A DNA stretch of 64,000 nt from Marinobacter bohaiensis (GCF_003258515.1 NZ_QGEH01000003.1:248001-312000), one strand, 5' to 3'; counted from the stretch's first letter, positions 54,427 to 63,237 are shown. Notes: generated by a model from the sequence alone, not told the origin. A program made the numbers and translations.

Positions 54427-55532
54427 AACATTTCAAGTTACCGGATCTGGGAGAAGGCCTGCCGGAAGCGGAGATCGTGGAGTGGCAGGTCAAGGTCGGC
54501 GACAGCGTCAGCGTGGATCAGGTGCTGGTGTCGGTGGAAACCGCCAAGGCCATCGTCGAAGTGCCGTCGCCGTTCGACGGGGTGGTGGCCAAGCTGTTCG
54601 GCGAGCCCGGCGACATCATCCACACCGGCGAGCCACTGCTGGCGTTCGAAGGCGAGGACGAAGACAGCGGGACGGTGGTCGGCGAGCTCAAACGCTCCCG
54701 GGACAGCCAGGCGAAGGACGACTTCATCGTCGGCGCCGCCGCCTCAAGCCGCAGCGCCCGCCATCAGAAGGCAACGCCGGGCGTGCGCGCCCTGGCTGAG
54801 CGCATGGGCGTCAACCTGGAAACCCTCAAGGGCAGCGGCCCGGGCGGCCTGATCACCAGCGACGACGTGCACGCCAAGGCCAGCCATCACAAGGCGCTGG
54901 GGGATGCCGAGCCCCTGCGCGGCGTGCGCCGGACCATGGCCCGCAACATGGCGGTGTCCCACGCCCAGGTGGTGCCGGTTTCGATCTTCGAGGACGCCGA
55001 CATCCATCGCTGGAAGAAGGGCACCGACATCACCATGCGTCTGGTGCAGGCCATGGCGTCGGCCTGCGAAGCCTCGCCTGCCCTTAACGCCTGGTTCGAC
55101 GGCGACGGCCTGAGCCGCCGGCTGCTGGACGAAGTGCACGTGGGCATCGCCGTGGACACGCCGGATGGCCTGTTCGTGCCCGTGCTGCGCGACGTCAACC
55201 ATCGCCCGCAGAAGGATCTGCGCAAGGGGCTGGAGAACCTGCGCAAGGCCGTGGTGGAGCGCAAGATCCCGCCCCAGGAAATGCAGGGAGCGACCATCAC
55301 CCTGTCCAACTTCGGCACGCTGTCTGGGCAGTACGCCAATCCGGTGGTGACGCCACCCCAGGTGGCCATTGTCGGCGCCGGGCAGATCCGGGAAAAGGTG
55401 GTGCCGTTCAATGGCAAACCGGCGGTGCATCGGGTGGTGCCCCTGTCGCTGACGTTCGATCACCGGGCCTGTACCGGCGGCGAGGCGGCGCGATTCCTGG
55501 CGGCCATGATCGAGGCCCTGGCCCAGCCCTGA
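54423..55532 (+). CDS. 2-oxoacid dehydrogenase E2 component (dihydrolipoyl acyltransferase)
   Basis: 369 residues. One lipoyl domain (1-80, lipoylated Lys42 in VETAKAIVE), a peripheral subunit-binding domain (about 115-150, with TPGVRALAERMGVNLETLKG and GGLITSDDV) and the catalytic domain. The active-site motif is DHRACTGGEA (His347) with Thr in place of the Asp of DHRxxDG; this variant occurs in some E2 proteins. It passes acyl groups from E1 to CoA. No E3 gene follows, so a shared dihydrolipoyl dehydrogenase elsewhere must serve it. Confidence 0.92.
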   Translation: MKHFKLPDLGEGLPEAEIVEWQVKVGDSVSVDQVLVSVETAKAIVEVPSPFDGVVAKLFGEPGDIIHTGEPLLAFEGEDEDSGTVVGELKRSRDSQAKDDFIVGAAASSRSARHQKATPGVRALAERMGVNLETLKGSGPGGLITSDDVHAKASHHKALGDAEPLRGVRRTMARNMAVSHAQVVPVSIFEDADIHRWKKGTDITMRLVQAMASACEASPALNAWFDGDGLSRRLLDEVHVGIAVDTPDGLFVPVLRDVNHRPQKDLRKGLENLRKAVVERKIPPQEMQGATITLSNFGTLSGQYANPVVTPPQVAIVGAGQIREKVVPFNGKPAVHRVVPLSLTFDHRACTGGEAARFLAAMIEALAQP

Positions 55533-55610
55533 CAAGGTTTCCGGGGTGCGCAGTGCCGCCATCAACAGAGAGTGGCCACGGTGGGCTGGACGCCGGTGCG
55601 TGATCGGAGT

Positions 55611-55669
55611 ATTGTTTGCTACGTAAACAATCACAATAGTGATGATCACAATACTGAGCAAATCACAAT
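55611..55669. promoter_or_regulatory. Palindrome and three direct repeats upstream of the flavin hydroxylase
   Basis: A perfect inverted repeat ATTGTTT (55611-55617) / AAACAAT (55625-55631) is followed by three copies of TCACAAT at 55631-55637, 55646-55652 and 55663-55669. The first two extend to TCACAATASTGA. They lie about 150-200 bases before the hydroxylase start in an A/T-rich patch and are good candidates for MarR-type or activator sites. Confidence 0.5.
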
Positions 55670-55815
55670 TGAACAAAAAGAGATCCAGGTGAGCGACGAC
55701 CCAGTCTGTCGTCCGCACGCACTCACAAGGCCCGCCACAGACGCGATGCGCCGCACGGCGTTCGCCTGTTTATGACACCGGGAGTGCACCGTCCTGGCTC
55801 TTGAGAGGGTGACTT

Positions 55816-57783
55816 ATGCAATTCCATCTCAATGGTTTTCGTACCGGCGATCCCGCCGTCCATCCTGCCGCCGATGCCGTCTCTACGCGCACACCGGACC
55901 GACTGCCCGACGACGTCGATGTTCTGATCGTCGGCTGTGGCCCGGCCGGTCTGACCCTGGCGGCCCAACTGGCTGCGTTCCCGGATATCACCACCTGCAT
56001 CGTCGAGCAGAAGGACGGGCCCCTGGAACTCGGGCAGGCGGACGGGATCGCCTGCCGCACGCTGGAAATGTTCGAGGCCTACGGCTTCAGCGAAAAGGTG
56101 CTGAAAGAAGCCTACTGGGTGAACGAGACCACCTTCTGGAAACCGGACGACGCCCGACGCGACTGCATCAGGCGTTCCGGGCGTATCCAGGATACCGAGG
56201 ATGGCCTGTCCGAGTTCCCGCACGTGATCCTCAACCAGGCGCGGGTCCACGACTTCTTCCTGGAGTCCATGCGCAACGCGCCGACCCGCATGGAGCCCTA
56301 CTACTCGCGCAAACTGGCCGATCTCCAGGTGACGCCGCTGGCGGCGACCGACGAAAAGGCCCGGGGCCCGCGTGCGGCGCATCCGGTCACGGTGACGCTG
56401 GAGCGCACCGACGCCGCCCACGCCGGCCAGACCGAAACCGTGCGGGCGCGCTACGTGGTGGGCTGCGACGGCGCCCGCAGTAACGTGCGGCGAGCCCTGG
56501 GTCGGGAACTGCGCGGCGACTCCGCCAACCAGGCCTGGGGCGTGATGGATGTGCTGGCGGACACGGATTTTCCGGACATCCGCATGAAGTCGGCGATCCA
56601 TTCCGCCAACGAGGGCAATATCCTGATCATCCCGCGCGAGGGCGGTTACCTGGTGCGCCTGTACATCGAGCTGGACAAGCTGAAAGCCGACGAGCGGGTG
56701 GCCAACCGCAACATCACGTCCGACCAGTTGGTGGCGGCGGCCCAGCGTATCCTGCATCCCTACACGCTGGACGTGAAGGAAATCGCCTGGTGGTCGGTGT
56801 ATGAGATCGGCCAGCGCCTGTGCGACAAGTTCGACGACGTACCGGCGGAGGTCGTGGACGCGCGACTGCCCCACGTGTTCATCGCCGGCGATGCCTGTCA
56901 CACCCACAGTCCGAAAGCGGGGCAGGGCATGAACGTGTCCGTGCGCGATGCCTTCAACCTGGGCTGGAAGCTGGCGGCGGTGCTGCGCGGCCAAAGCGAA
57001 CCGGAGCTGTTGCACACCTATTCCGTGGAGCGTCAGGCGGTGGCCCAGCAACTGATCGATTTCGATCGCGAGTTCGCCAAGATGTTCAGCGCCCCGCCCA
57101 AGGGCTCGCCGGAAGACAGGGGCGATGGCGTCGATCCAGCCGAGTTCCAGAAATACTTTGTCCAGCACGGCCGCTTCACCGCGGGCACCGCGACCCGGTA
57201 CCGGCCGTCGGCAATCACCGGCGCGCCGACGCATCAGGCTCTGGCCACCGGTTTCGAGATCGGCACCCGGTTCCACTCGGCGCCGGTTATCCGTATGTCC
57301 GACGCCAAGCCGGTTCACCTCGGGCACACGGTCAAAGCGGACGGACGCTGGCGGATCTTTGCCTTTGCCGACGCTCAGGACCCGGCTGCGACGGACTCCG
57401 GTATCCACAAGCTGTGCCGTTTCCTGGCGGATGCGCCGGAATCGCCGGTGCGCCGCTACACGCCGGCGGGCACCGACATCGACTCGGTGATTGACGTGCG
57501 GGCGGTGTTTCAGGCGTCCCACCGCGACATGGACGCGTCCGACCTGCCGGAGCTGCTGCACCCCCACAAGGGCCGCTACGGTCTGGTGGATCACGAGAAA
57601 TCCTTCTGCCCGGACCTGAAGAACGGCCAGGACATCTACGACATGCGCGGGGTGGATCGCGAGCAAGGTTGCCTGGTCATCGTGCGGCCGGACCAGCATG
57701 TGGCTCACGTCTTGCCGCTGGACGCGCATCAGGCACTGGCGGACTTCTTCGCCGGTTTCATGCAGCCGGTCGAGGTCCGCTAG
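55816..57783 (+). CDS. FAD-dependent aromatic hydroxylase (3-hydroxybenzoate 4-monooxygenase / phenol hydroxylase type)
   Basis: 655 residues, the size of MobA and phenol 2-monooxygenase. The N-terminal FAD motif GCGPAG is at 40-45 and the second FAD motif GDACHTHSPKAGQGMN follows later. A C-terminal thioredoxin-like domain (from about 480) ends the protein, as in this family. It would add a hydroxyl to an aromatic acid or phenol using NADPH and O2. A MarR regulator sits next to it, as mobR does for mobA in Comamonas, which favours 3-hydroxybenzoate. The start has GAGGGTG upstream. Confidence 0.87.
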   Translation: MQFHLNGFRTGDPAVHPAADAVSTRTPDRLPDDVDVLIVGCGPAGLTLAAQLAAFPDITTCIVEQKDGPLELGQADGIACRTLEMFEAYGFSEKVLKEAYWVNETTFWKPDDARRDCIRRSGRIQDTEDGLSEFPHVILNQARVHDFFLESMRNAPTRMEPYYSRKLADLQVTPLAATDEKARGPRAAHPVTVTLERTDAAHAGQTETVRARYVVGCDGARSNVRRALGRELRGDSANQAWGVMDVLADTDFPDIRMKSAIHSANEGNILIIPREGGYLVRLYIELDKLKADERVANRNITSDQLVAAAQRILHPYTLDVKEIAWWSVYEIGQRLCDKFDDVPAEVVDARLPHVFIAGDACHTHSPKAGQGMNVSVRDAFNLGWKLAAVLRGQSEPELLHTYSVERQAVAQQLIDFDREFAKMFSAPPKGSPEDRGDGVDPAEFQKYFVQHGRFTAGTATRYRPSAITGAPTHQALATGFEIGTRFHSAPVIRMSDAKPVHLGHTVKADGRWRIFAFADAQDPAATDSGIHKLCRFLADAPESPVRRYTPAGTDIDSVIDVRAVFQASHRDMDASDLPELLHPHKGRYGLVDHEKSFCPDLKNGQDIYDMRGVDREQGCLVIVRPDQHVAHVLPLDAHQALADFFAGFMQPVEVR

Positions 57784-57796
57784 GCAGGGAGGCTTC

Positions 57797-58276
57797 CTAG
57801 TCGGCTTCGGTCTTGAGGGGCACGCGACTGAGGGCGTTATTCTCGTTGGCGATCTTGCCCAGCAGCCGGCTCAGGGTCTCGCGTTCCTCGTCATCCAGGG
57901 GGGCGGTCAACGCCTCCTGGGTGGCAAGGGCGGCGGCTTCGGCCTGCTGGCGCACCGCCAGACCGTCTTCGGTGATGGTCACCAGCACCGAGCGGCGGTC
58001 TTCCGGATTGCGCTCCCGCGCCACCCAGTGCTTCGTTTCCAGCTTGCGCACCACGACGGCAATCGTATTGCGGTCGAGGGCTGTGAGCCCGACCAGCGTG
58101 CTCTGGTCCAGGGTGCCTTTTTCCTCCAGCGCGCACAGCACAATGTACTGCAGCTGGGTGAGTCCCGCTTCCCTGCCTTCCCGCTGGAAGATGGCCACGC
58201 TGATCTGGTGGCAGCGGCGCAACAGGTTGCCCGGAAAGACGCTGCTTTCACTCAGTGGTCTGGATGCCTTTTTCAC
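57797..58276 (-). CDS. MarR-family transcriptional regulator (MobR-like)
   Basis: 159 residues from a GTG at 58276, with AAGGAGG four bases upstream; longer frames to 58750 are not supported. The winged helix includes LTQLQYIVLCALEEKGTLDQ and NTIAVVVRKLETKHWVARERNPEDRRS. It is convergent with the flavin hydroxylase, 13 bases apart. It is the likely repressor of that gene, released by the aromatic substrate, and may bind the repeats at 55611-55669. That pairing is inference from position and the MobA/MobR precedent. Confidence 0.88.
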   Translation of the reverse strand: MKKASRPLSESSVFPGNLLRRCHQISVAIFQREGREAGLTQLQYIVLCALEEKGTLDQSTLVGLTALDRNTIAVVVRKLETKHWVARERNPEDRRSVLVTITEDGLAVRQQAEAAALATQEALTAPLDDEERETLSRLLGKIANENNALSRVPLKTEAD

Positions 58277-58486
58277 CTCGCCTCCTTGCTCGTGCTCGCG
58301 TTGACGCGATGGGGGTATTGCGGGCTCATTATGCCTGAATCGTGGTCTGGACGTATTGCATCCGGCGCGAGCGCCATGGACACTGCACGACAACAGCGGT
58401 TGAGACCGTTCCCCGCAATGCTTTGTTTCTGAATCGTCCATCAACCGGGCCTGCCTTGACCGGCGGTTTGCCCAGGGAGTGCCGTG

Positions 58487-59152
58487 ATGTCCGAACTCGC
58501 TATCGCCCCCACACGTTGTTCCGTCTGCCACGCCGGCGAGATGCGTCTGCTGGAAAAGGTGGGCGACGTTCCCTACTGGCGCTGCACGCGGTGTGAGGCG
58601 ACCCTGATGGCATCCAGCCACTGGCTGGATGCCGAGGCCGAGAAGCGCGTCTACGACCTGCACGACAACAACCCGGAAGACGACGGTTATCAGCGTTTCC
58701 TGGCCAAACTGGCCGATCCGCTGCTGGCGCGTGTGCCGGACGAAGCCCATGGTCTTGATTTCGGCTGCGGGCCGGGCCCGGCCCTGGCGCGGATGCTGGC
58801 GGCCCGGGGCATGGAGGTGTCACTGTACGACCCGTTCTACGCGGCCAATCCCGAGACCCTGGCGCAGCGCTACGACTTCATCACCTGCACCGAGGTGGTG
58901 GAGCATCTGCACGATCCCAATGCCGTGTTCCACCAACTGGACGACCTGCTCAAGCCGGGTGGTTGGCTGGGGGTGATGACCTGCTTCCAGACCGACGACG
59001 CCCGTTTCGCCAACTGGCACTACCGCCGCGATCCGACCCACATCGTGTTCTACCGGGAGACGACGCTGCGCTGGCTGGCCGACGCCCTCGGCTGGGAGCT
59101 GGACGTGCCGGTGAAGGACGTGGCGCTGTTTCGCAAGCCGGCGGTGGTCTGA
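58487..59152 (+). CDS. SAM-dependent methyltransferase with N-terminal zinc ribbon
   Basis: 221 residues from the ATG at 58487, with GGGAG eight bases upstream. A four-cysteine zinc ribbon opens it (Cys11, Cys14, Cys33, Cys36). The SAM-binding motif GLDFGCGPGPALARML and the later CTEVVEHLHDPNAVFHQLDDLL are typical of class I methyltransferases. The short zinc ribbon before such a domain is found in a widespread uncharacterised family. The substrate is unknown. Isolated gene. Confidence 0.82.
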   Translation: MSELAIAPTRCSVCHAGEMRLLEKVGDVPYWRCTRCEATLMASSHWLDAEAEKRVYDLHDNNPEDDGYQRFLAKLADPLLARVPDEAHGLDFGCGPGPALARMLAARGMEVSLYDPFYAANPETLAQRYDFITCTEVVEHLHDPNAVFHQLDDLLKPGGWLGVMTCFQTDDARFANWHYRRDPTHIVFYRETTLRWLADALGWELDVPVKDVALFRKPAVV

Positions 59153-59273
59153 ACTTCCGGCACAACGGCGCCTTGCCTGATCTCGTTGTTTGATCGCAAG
59201 ACTGGGATCTCGAGTCCGAAGCGAATGGATACCCTTGCCTGCGCTGCTATTAATGGCGGTCCTTCGGCCAGCT

Positions 59274-59299
59274 CGGAAGCTGAAGCTCCCGCGACATTG
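59274..59299. repeat. Dispersed REP-like sequence, copy 2
   Basis: CGGAAGCTGAAGC then TCCCGCGACATTG matches 22 of 26 bases of the copy at 20867-20892. The centre GGAAGCT-GA-AGCTCCC is nearly palindromic. It lies in the 270-base gap between the zinc-ribbon methyltransferase and aroQ, which holds no gene. Confidence 0.45.
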
Positions 59300-59370
59300 A
59301 CGGAGTGGTCTGGTAACTCTGGAAAGGTATCGGGTGACTGCGGCGCGGGTTGAGCAGGGGGACGCGGGAA

Positions 59371-59410
59371 TAAAAAGGCCCGGTGGCCACCGAAGCGGGC
59401 ACACCGGGCG
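59371..59410 (-). terminator. Intrinsic terminator of aroQ (minus strand)
   Basis: GCCCGGTG (59378-59385) pairs with CACCGGGC (59402-59409), and on the minus strand the stem is followed by a T run (59372-59376 as A residues on the plus strand). It sits just after the aroQ stop. Confidence 0.7.
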
Positions 59411-59422
59411 TAAGGGGAGGTT

Positions 59423-59863
59423 TCAGGCTTCCAGGCGCTGGATCAGGAAATCCAGGGCGGCCCGGTAGCCCAGGGTCCCCAGACCGGCAATCACGCCGTC
59501 GGCACGTTGAGACACGTAGGAGTGGTGACGGAAGGCTTCGCGCTGGTGGACGTTCGAGAGGTGGACTTCCACCACCGGGCCTTCGAACGTCTTCAGGGCG
59601 TCGAGGATCGCCACTGAGGTGTGAGTGTGAGCCGCAGGGTTGATGATGATGCCGTCCGCCTTGCCACGGGCTGCGTGGATGCGATCGATGATCGCACCCT
59701 CGTGGTTGCTCTGGAAAAAACCGATCTCAATGCCGGAGATGGTCGCCCGGTTTTCCAGCATGGCGCGGATGTCAGCCAGGGTCTCGTGGCCGTAGATCTC
59801 TGGCTGGCGTTGGCCCAATAGGTTGAGGTTGGGGCCGTTCAGCACGTCAATCACTCTGCTCAT
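59423..59863 (-). CDS. aroQ: Type II 3-dehydroquinate dehydratase
   Basis: 146 residues, the usual length of the dodecameric type II enzyme. It converts 3-dehydroquinate to 3-dehydroshikimate. The start [19 protein letters not shown] contains the catalytic Arg19 and Tyr24, [12 protein letters not shown] supplies His residues 79 and 81, and His101 is in VEVHLSNVH. Type II enzymes serve both shikimate synthesis and quinate breakdown. Here it follows TRAP-transporter genes (27 bases after dctM) on the same strand, which favours a catabolic role. Confidence 0.95.
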   Translation of the reverse strand: MSRVIDVLNGPNLNLLGQRQPEIYGHETLADIRAMLENRATISGIEIGFFQSNHEGAIIDRIHAARGKADGIIINPAAHTHTSVAILDALKTFEGPVVEVHLSNVHQREAFRHHSYVSQRADGVIAGLGTLGYRAALDFLIQRLEA

Positions 59864-59890
59864 GCGGTCCTCTTAACGAATGCTTTCAGG

Positions 59891-61159
59891 TCAGTAGCCG
59901 AAGAGCCGTGGCAGGAAAGTCACGGTCTGCGGGATGAAGGTGATGATGGCGAGCACTGCCAGTTCCACCAGGAACAGGGGCATGATGCGTCGTGAAATGG
60001 CGCCCATGCCGACGTTGGCGATGGAGTTGGACACGAACAGGCAGATGCCCATCGGCGGCGTTACCAGGCCGATCATCAGGTTGAAGATCACCACGATGCC
60101 GAAGTGGGTCGGATCGATGCCCATGCTCATGGCAATCGGGTGCAGGATCGGCAGCAGCACCAGCATGGCCGCGATGCCTTCCAGGAACAGGCCCACCACC
60201 AGCAGGATCACGTTCACCAGCAGCAGGAACACCCAGGGATCGGAGATCTGGTCCAGCACCAGGGCACTCAGGCTCTGGGGCACGCGGGCGAAGGTCAGCA
60301 GCCAGTTGGCCGCGGCCACCACGCCGATGATGATCAGGATCACCGAGGAGTCGCGCATGGCGCGTACGAAGATGCCGGGCAGTTGGTTGATGTGCAGGCT
60401 GCGCATCACGAACATGCCGGCGATCAGCGCGTAACCGGCGGCCAGGGCGGCGGCCTCGGTGGGCGTCACGATCCCGGTCAGGATCGAGCCGACGATGAAC
60501 ACCGGCATGAACAGCGGAATCCAGGCTTCGCCCAACGCCTGGAAGCGCTCGCGGACGGTCTTCTTCGGATGCACCTCGGCGTAATGTCCGGCGCGGAAAC
60601 GCACGTACAGGGACAGGCCCGCCGCCAGCAGGATGCCCGGCGCCACACCGGCCAGGAACAGCGCCGGCACTGAGGAGCCGGCGGTGATCAGGGCGTAGAT
60701 GATGACCGGAATGCTGGGCGGAATCATCGGGCCGATCACCGACGAGGCGGCGGTCAGGGCGGCGGCGAAGTCGCGCGGGTAGCCGTCTTTCTCCATCTCC
60801 GGAATGAAGATGCGGCCCAGGGCCGAGGTGTCGGCCACGGCGGAACCGGACAGGCCGGCGAAAATCACCGATGCCCAGATGTTGACCTGCGCCAGGCCGG
60901 CTTTCATGTGGCCCACCAGGGCGTTGGCAAACTTGATGATGCGACCGGTGATGCCGCTCTCGTTCATCAGTTCGCCGGCCAGGACGAACAGGGGAATCGC
61001 CAGGATGGCGAACGAATCCAGGCCGGAGAAGATCCGTGTGGCAATCAGGCTCAGCGGATAATCCACCTGGGTCAGGTAGCCCACCATCGACAGCAGGATC
61101 GCGAAGGCGATCGGCGCACCGATGGCAAGCAGGACGATCAGGACAATAAAGGCAACCAT
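59891..61159 (-). CDS. dctM: TRAP transporter large permease subunit
   Basis: 422 residues with about 12 membrane segments, typical of DctM/YiaN-type subunits. Signatures include LSGSAVADTSALGRIFIPEM and IPPSIPVIIYALI. It moves the substrate, bound by DctP, into the cytoplasm using a sodium gradient. It follows the small subunit gene by four bases and precedes aroQ, so the transporter and dehydratase probably share a message. Confidence 0.95.
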   Translation of the reverse strand: MVAFIVLIVLLAIGAPIAFAILLSMVGYLTQVDYPLSLIATRIFSGLDSFAILAIPLFVLAGELMNESGITGRIIKFANALVGHMKAGLAQVNIWASVIFAGLSGSAVADTSALGRIFIPEMEKDGYPRDFAAALTAASSVIGPMIPPSIPVIIYALITAGSSVPALFLAGVAPGILLAAGLSLYVRFRAGHYAEVHPKKTVRERFQALGEAWIPLFMPVFIVGSILTGIVTPTEAAALAAGYALIAGMFVMRSLHINQLPGIFVRAMRDSSVILIIIGVVAAANWLLTFARVPQSLSALVLDQISDPWVFLLLVNVILLVVGLFLEGIAAMLVLLPILHPIAMSMGIDPTHFGIVVIFNLMIGLVTPPMGICLFVSNSIANVGMGAISRRIMPLFLVELAVLAIITFIPQTVTFLPRLFGY

Positions 61160-61163
61160 GTTG

Positions 61164-61634
61164 TTATTCGCTCTGCTGGCTGTTGGTGTGCAGGTAGTCC
61201 GCCAACTTGAACAGGGCGGCGATGGTCAGGCAGATGCCGCCGATCCACATGGCGGACTGGAACAGGGACATGGGCAGGCCCGTGCCGGGGGCTTCCAGCT
61301 CACCACGGCTGGCGGTGAAGCCAAAGCCGGCCCAGGTCAGCACCAGACCGCAGGCCAGGGCGGAAAGGTCGGTGAGAACCTTGCACACCCGTTTGGCACC
61401 GTCGGACAGCAGGTTCTCGAGCAGCTCGAACTTGATGTGCAGGTCGTCGAGATAGCACAGCACCGTACCGAACAGGGCGCCGTAGATCATGCCGTAGCGC
61501 GCCACTTCTTCGCTCCACTGCAGCGGGGCATCGAACAGGTAGCGCATCAGACTGCTGACCAGGACCACGGTGAAAATGAGCAGGAGCGAGCTGCCGGTCA
61601 GCCAGGCCATCAATTGCTTGTAGAGCCGTTTCAT
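61164..61634 (-). CDS. dctQ: TRAP transporter small permease subunit
   Basis: 156 residues from the ATG at 61634; an in-frame GTG at 61661 is possible but has no better site. Four membrane segments are visible, with the DctQ signature WSEEVARYGMIYGALFG. It pairs with DctM to form the membrane part of the TRAP transporter. It lies 75 bases downstream of the solute-binding subunit gene. Confidence 0.93.
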   Translation of the reverse strand: MKRLYKQLMAWLTGSSLLLIFTVVLVSSLMRYLFDAPLQWSEEVARYGMIYGALFGTVLCYLDDLHIKFELLENLLSDGAKRVCKVLTDLSALACGLVLTWAGFGFTASRGELEAPGTGLPMSLFQSAMWIGGICLTIAALFKLADYLHTNSQQSE

Positions 61635-61709
61635 GAGTTCTCTTCCCAGTAGCTGATACACGATGAGTGTCGGGCGCCATTACGCCCGCATGAGTCAGCG
61701 CAGTGGCCG

Positions 61710-62735
61710 TCAGTCGGCGGTGGCCTGCTCGACGGCGTCCTGCACCCGGGTGATCCAGGCGGGATCCAGCTCACCCTTCAGCCACTCGATCACCGCCGGC
61801 TGGGCGGCCTGCTGGAACTTGCCCAACTGCTCGCGGGTGGGCGTGGTGATGGTCATGCCTTCATCGGACAAGCGGGCCAGCCCCTCGGCGGAGTTCACCT
61901 GCTGGATGGCGCGCCCCACCAGACCGGCGGTCCTGGCGGCGTTGCGCACCAGGCGCTGGTCCTCGGCGGACAGGCTCTGGAAGAGATCGTCGTTGATGAC
62001 CAGGAAATCCGTGCCGTAGACGTGGCCGTCCAGGGTCAGGTAATCCTGCATCTGGTAGAACTTCATGTTGTAGATGGTGCCGATAGGGTTTTCCTGGCCG
62101 TCCACCACGCCGGTGGCCAGGGCGGACGGTACTTCCGGCCAGGCAATCGGGGTGGGTTCGGCACCCAGGGCACGGACCATCTCCACGAACAGCGGCGTGG
62201 TCATGACGCGGATTTTCAGGCCGTCCAGGTCCTTGGGCTCGGCAACCGGGCGCTTGGAGTTGGTGAAGTTACGAAACCCGGTCTCGCCGTAGGCGAGGAT
62301 ACGCAGACCGGTTTCCTCCAGGCAGTGATCGCTCAGTGCCTGGCCAAAGGGGCCGTCGAGGACGTCCCACGCCACCGGGGCGGAGGGAAACAGGTAGGGA
62401 ATATTGAGCACCGAGGCTTCCGGGCACAGCTGGGTGAAGCTGCCGGAGGCCATGACCATGCTCAGCACGCCTTCCTGGGCGGTCTGCAGCATGTCCATCT
62501 CGCCGCCGAGCTGGCTGGAGGGGTAAACGTTCACGGCAATGCGACCACCGGTCTGGCCTTCGACCATGTCCTTGAAGACCTTGGCCGCGGCTCCCTTCTT
62601 GGAGGTGGTCCATTCCTGGGGGTCCACGTGACCGAACGACAGTTCGATCTCGGTGTCGGCCGCGTGGCCGGGCAGACTGAACATCGACAGGGCGAACGAC
62701 AGGGCCAGCCCCATTGTTGTTGTCGTGAGCTTCAT
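61710..62735 (-). CDS. dctP: TRAP transporter solute-binding protein, DctP family
   Basis: 341 residues from the ATG at 62735, with GGTGGAG upstream; a longer frame to 62852 is rejected. A signal peptide ends near LPGHAA. The TRAP binding-protein features are clear: GLKIRVMTTPLFVEMVRALG with the carboxylate-binding Arg, and ATGVVDGQENP. It binds an organic acid in the periplasm. Neighbouring dehydroquinase and shikimate/quinate dehydrogenase genes suggest quinate, shikimate or a related acid. Confidence 0.94.
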   Translation of the reverse strand: MKLTTTTMGLALSFALSMFSLPGHAADTEIELSFGHVDPQEWTTSKKGAAAKVFKDMVEGQTGGRIAVNVYPSSQLGGEMDMLQTAQEGVLSMVMASGSFTQLCPEASVLNIPYLFPSAPVAWDVLDGPFGQALSDHCLEETGLRILAYGETGFRNFTNSKRPVAEPKDLDGLKIRVMTTPLFVEMVRALGAEPTPIAWPEVPSALATGVVDGQENPIGTIYNMKFYQMQDYLTLDGHVYGTDFLVINDDLFQSLSAEDQRLVRNAARTAGLVGRAIQQVNSAEGLARLSDEGMTITTPTREQLGKFQQAAQPAVIEWLKGELDPAWITRVQDAVEQATAD

Positions 62736-62883
62736 TGTTTGACTCCACCTCGCGGCCGAAACCGCTAACGGGTTGATTGTTTTTGTGAGCCTGCGACCGC
62801 CTCTGAGGCCTGTGGCGGGCGTTAAGAGGTTGGCCGAGGCTAGCAACGGCATTCAATCGAGTCAATCTAATAGGGTTAAATCA

Positions 62884-62900
62884 AAAATACCCTATATTTT
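62884..62900. promoter_or_regulatory. 17-bp palindromic operator candidate, dctP side
   Basis: AAAATACCCTATATTTT: arms AAAATA and TATTTT around CCCTA. It matches 14 of 17 bases of the copy at 63221-63237, and two of the three differences are compensatory across the arms. The same spot also sits in a wider inverted repeat, ATAGGGT (62870-62876) with ACCCTAT (62889-62895). Confidence 0.6.
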
Positions 62901-63220
62901 GACCCGGACGGATTCTGGCGCTGGCCACTCAAGGCCCCGCCCGTTGATCCGTCATCCCCCGAAAGACTGCCGGACGCCGTCCACGCGCCATCCGGAGGAT
63001 TACGCATTTTCCTCACTGTGTCTCAATGCATATGGCATGAAAAATGAGGTTTTGTCGTTTTGGTATATCGAATTGAATATGTTAAGCGGCCGGAACGACC
63101 CCGTACCGAGCCTGCCGGAAAGCCCTGGAATGTGTTGTAGTAGATTGAAAAAAAAGATTTTTATGAATTATTTCTGTGCGAGATATGTCGGCACCACGCA
63201 AACTTTAAAGGGTAAAAAAT

Positions 63221-63237
63221 AAAGTATCCTATACTTT
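63221..63237. promoter_or_regulatory. 17-bp palindromic operator candidate, dehydrogenase side
   Basis: AAAGTATCCTATACTTT: arms AAAGTAT and ATACTTT, perfect over seven bases, around CCT. It is the partner of the palindrome at 62884-62900 and lies 164 bases before the dehydrogenase start. Confidence 0.6.

Noticed and set aside
55572-55775. 67-codon open frame upstream of the flavin hydroxylase
   Set aside because: Overlaps the operator-like repeats; the A/T-rich middle gives Asn- and Gln-rich peptide typical of non-coding DNA.
62773-63222. 149-codon open frame in the dctP-dehydrogenase gap
   Set aside because: Codon use unlike neighbours, no ribosome binding site, no recognisable sequence, and it runs across the two palindromes.
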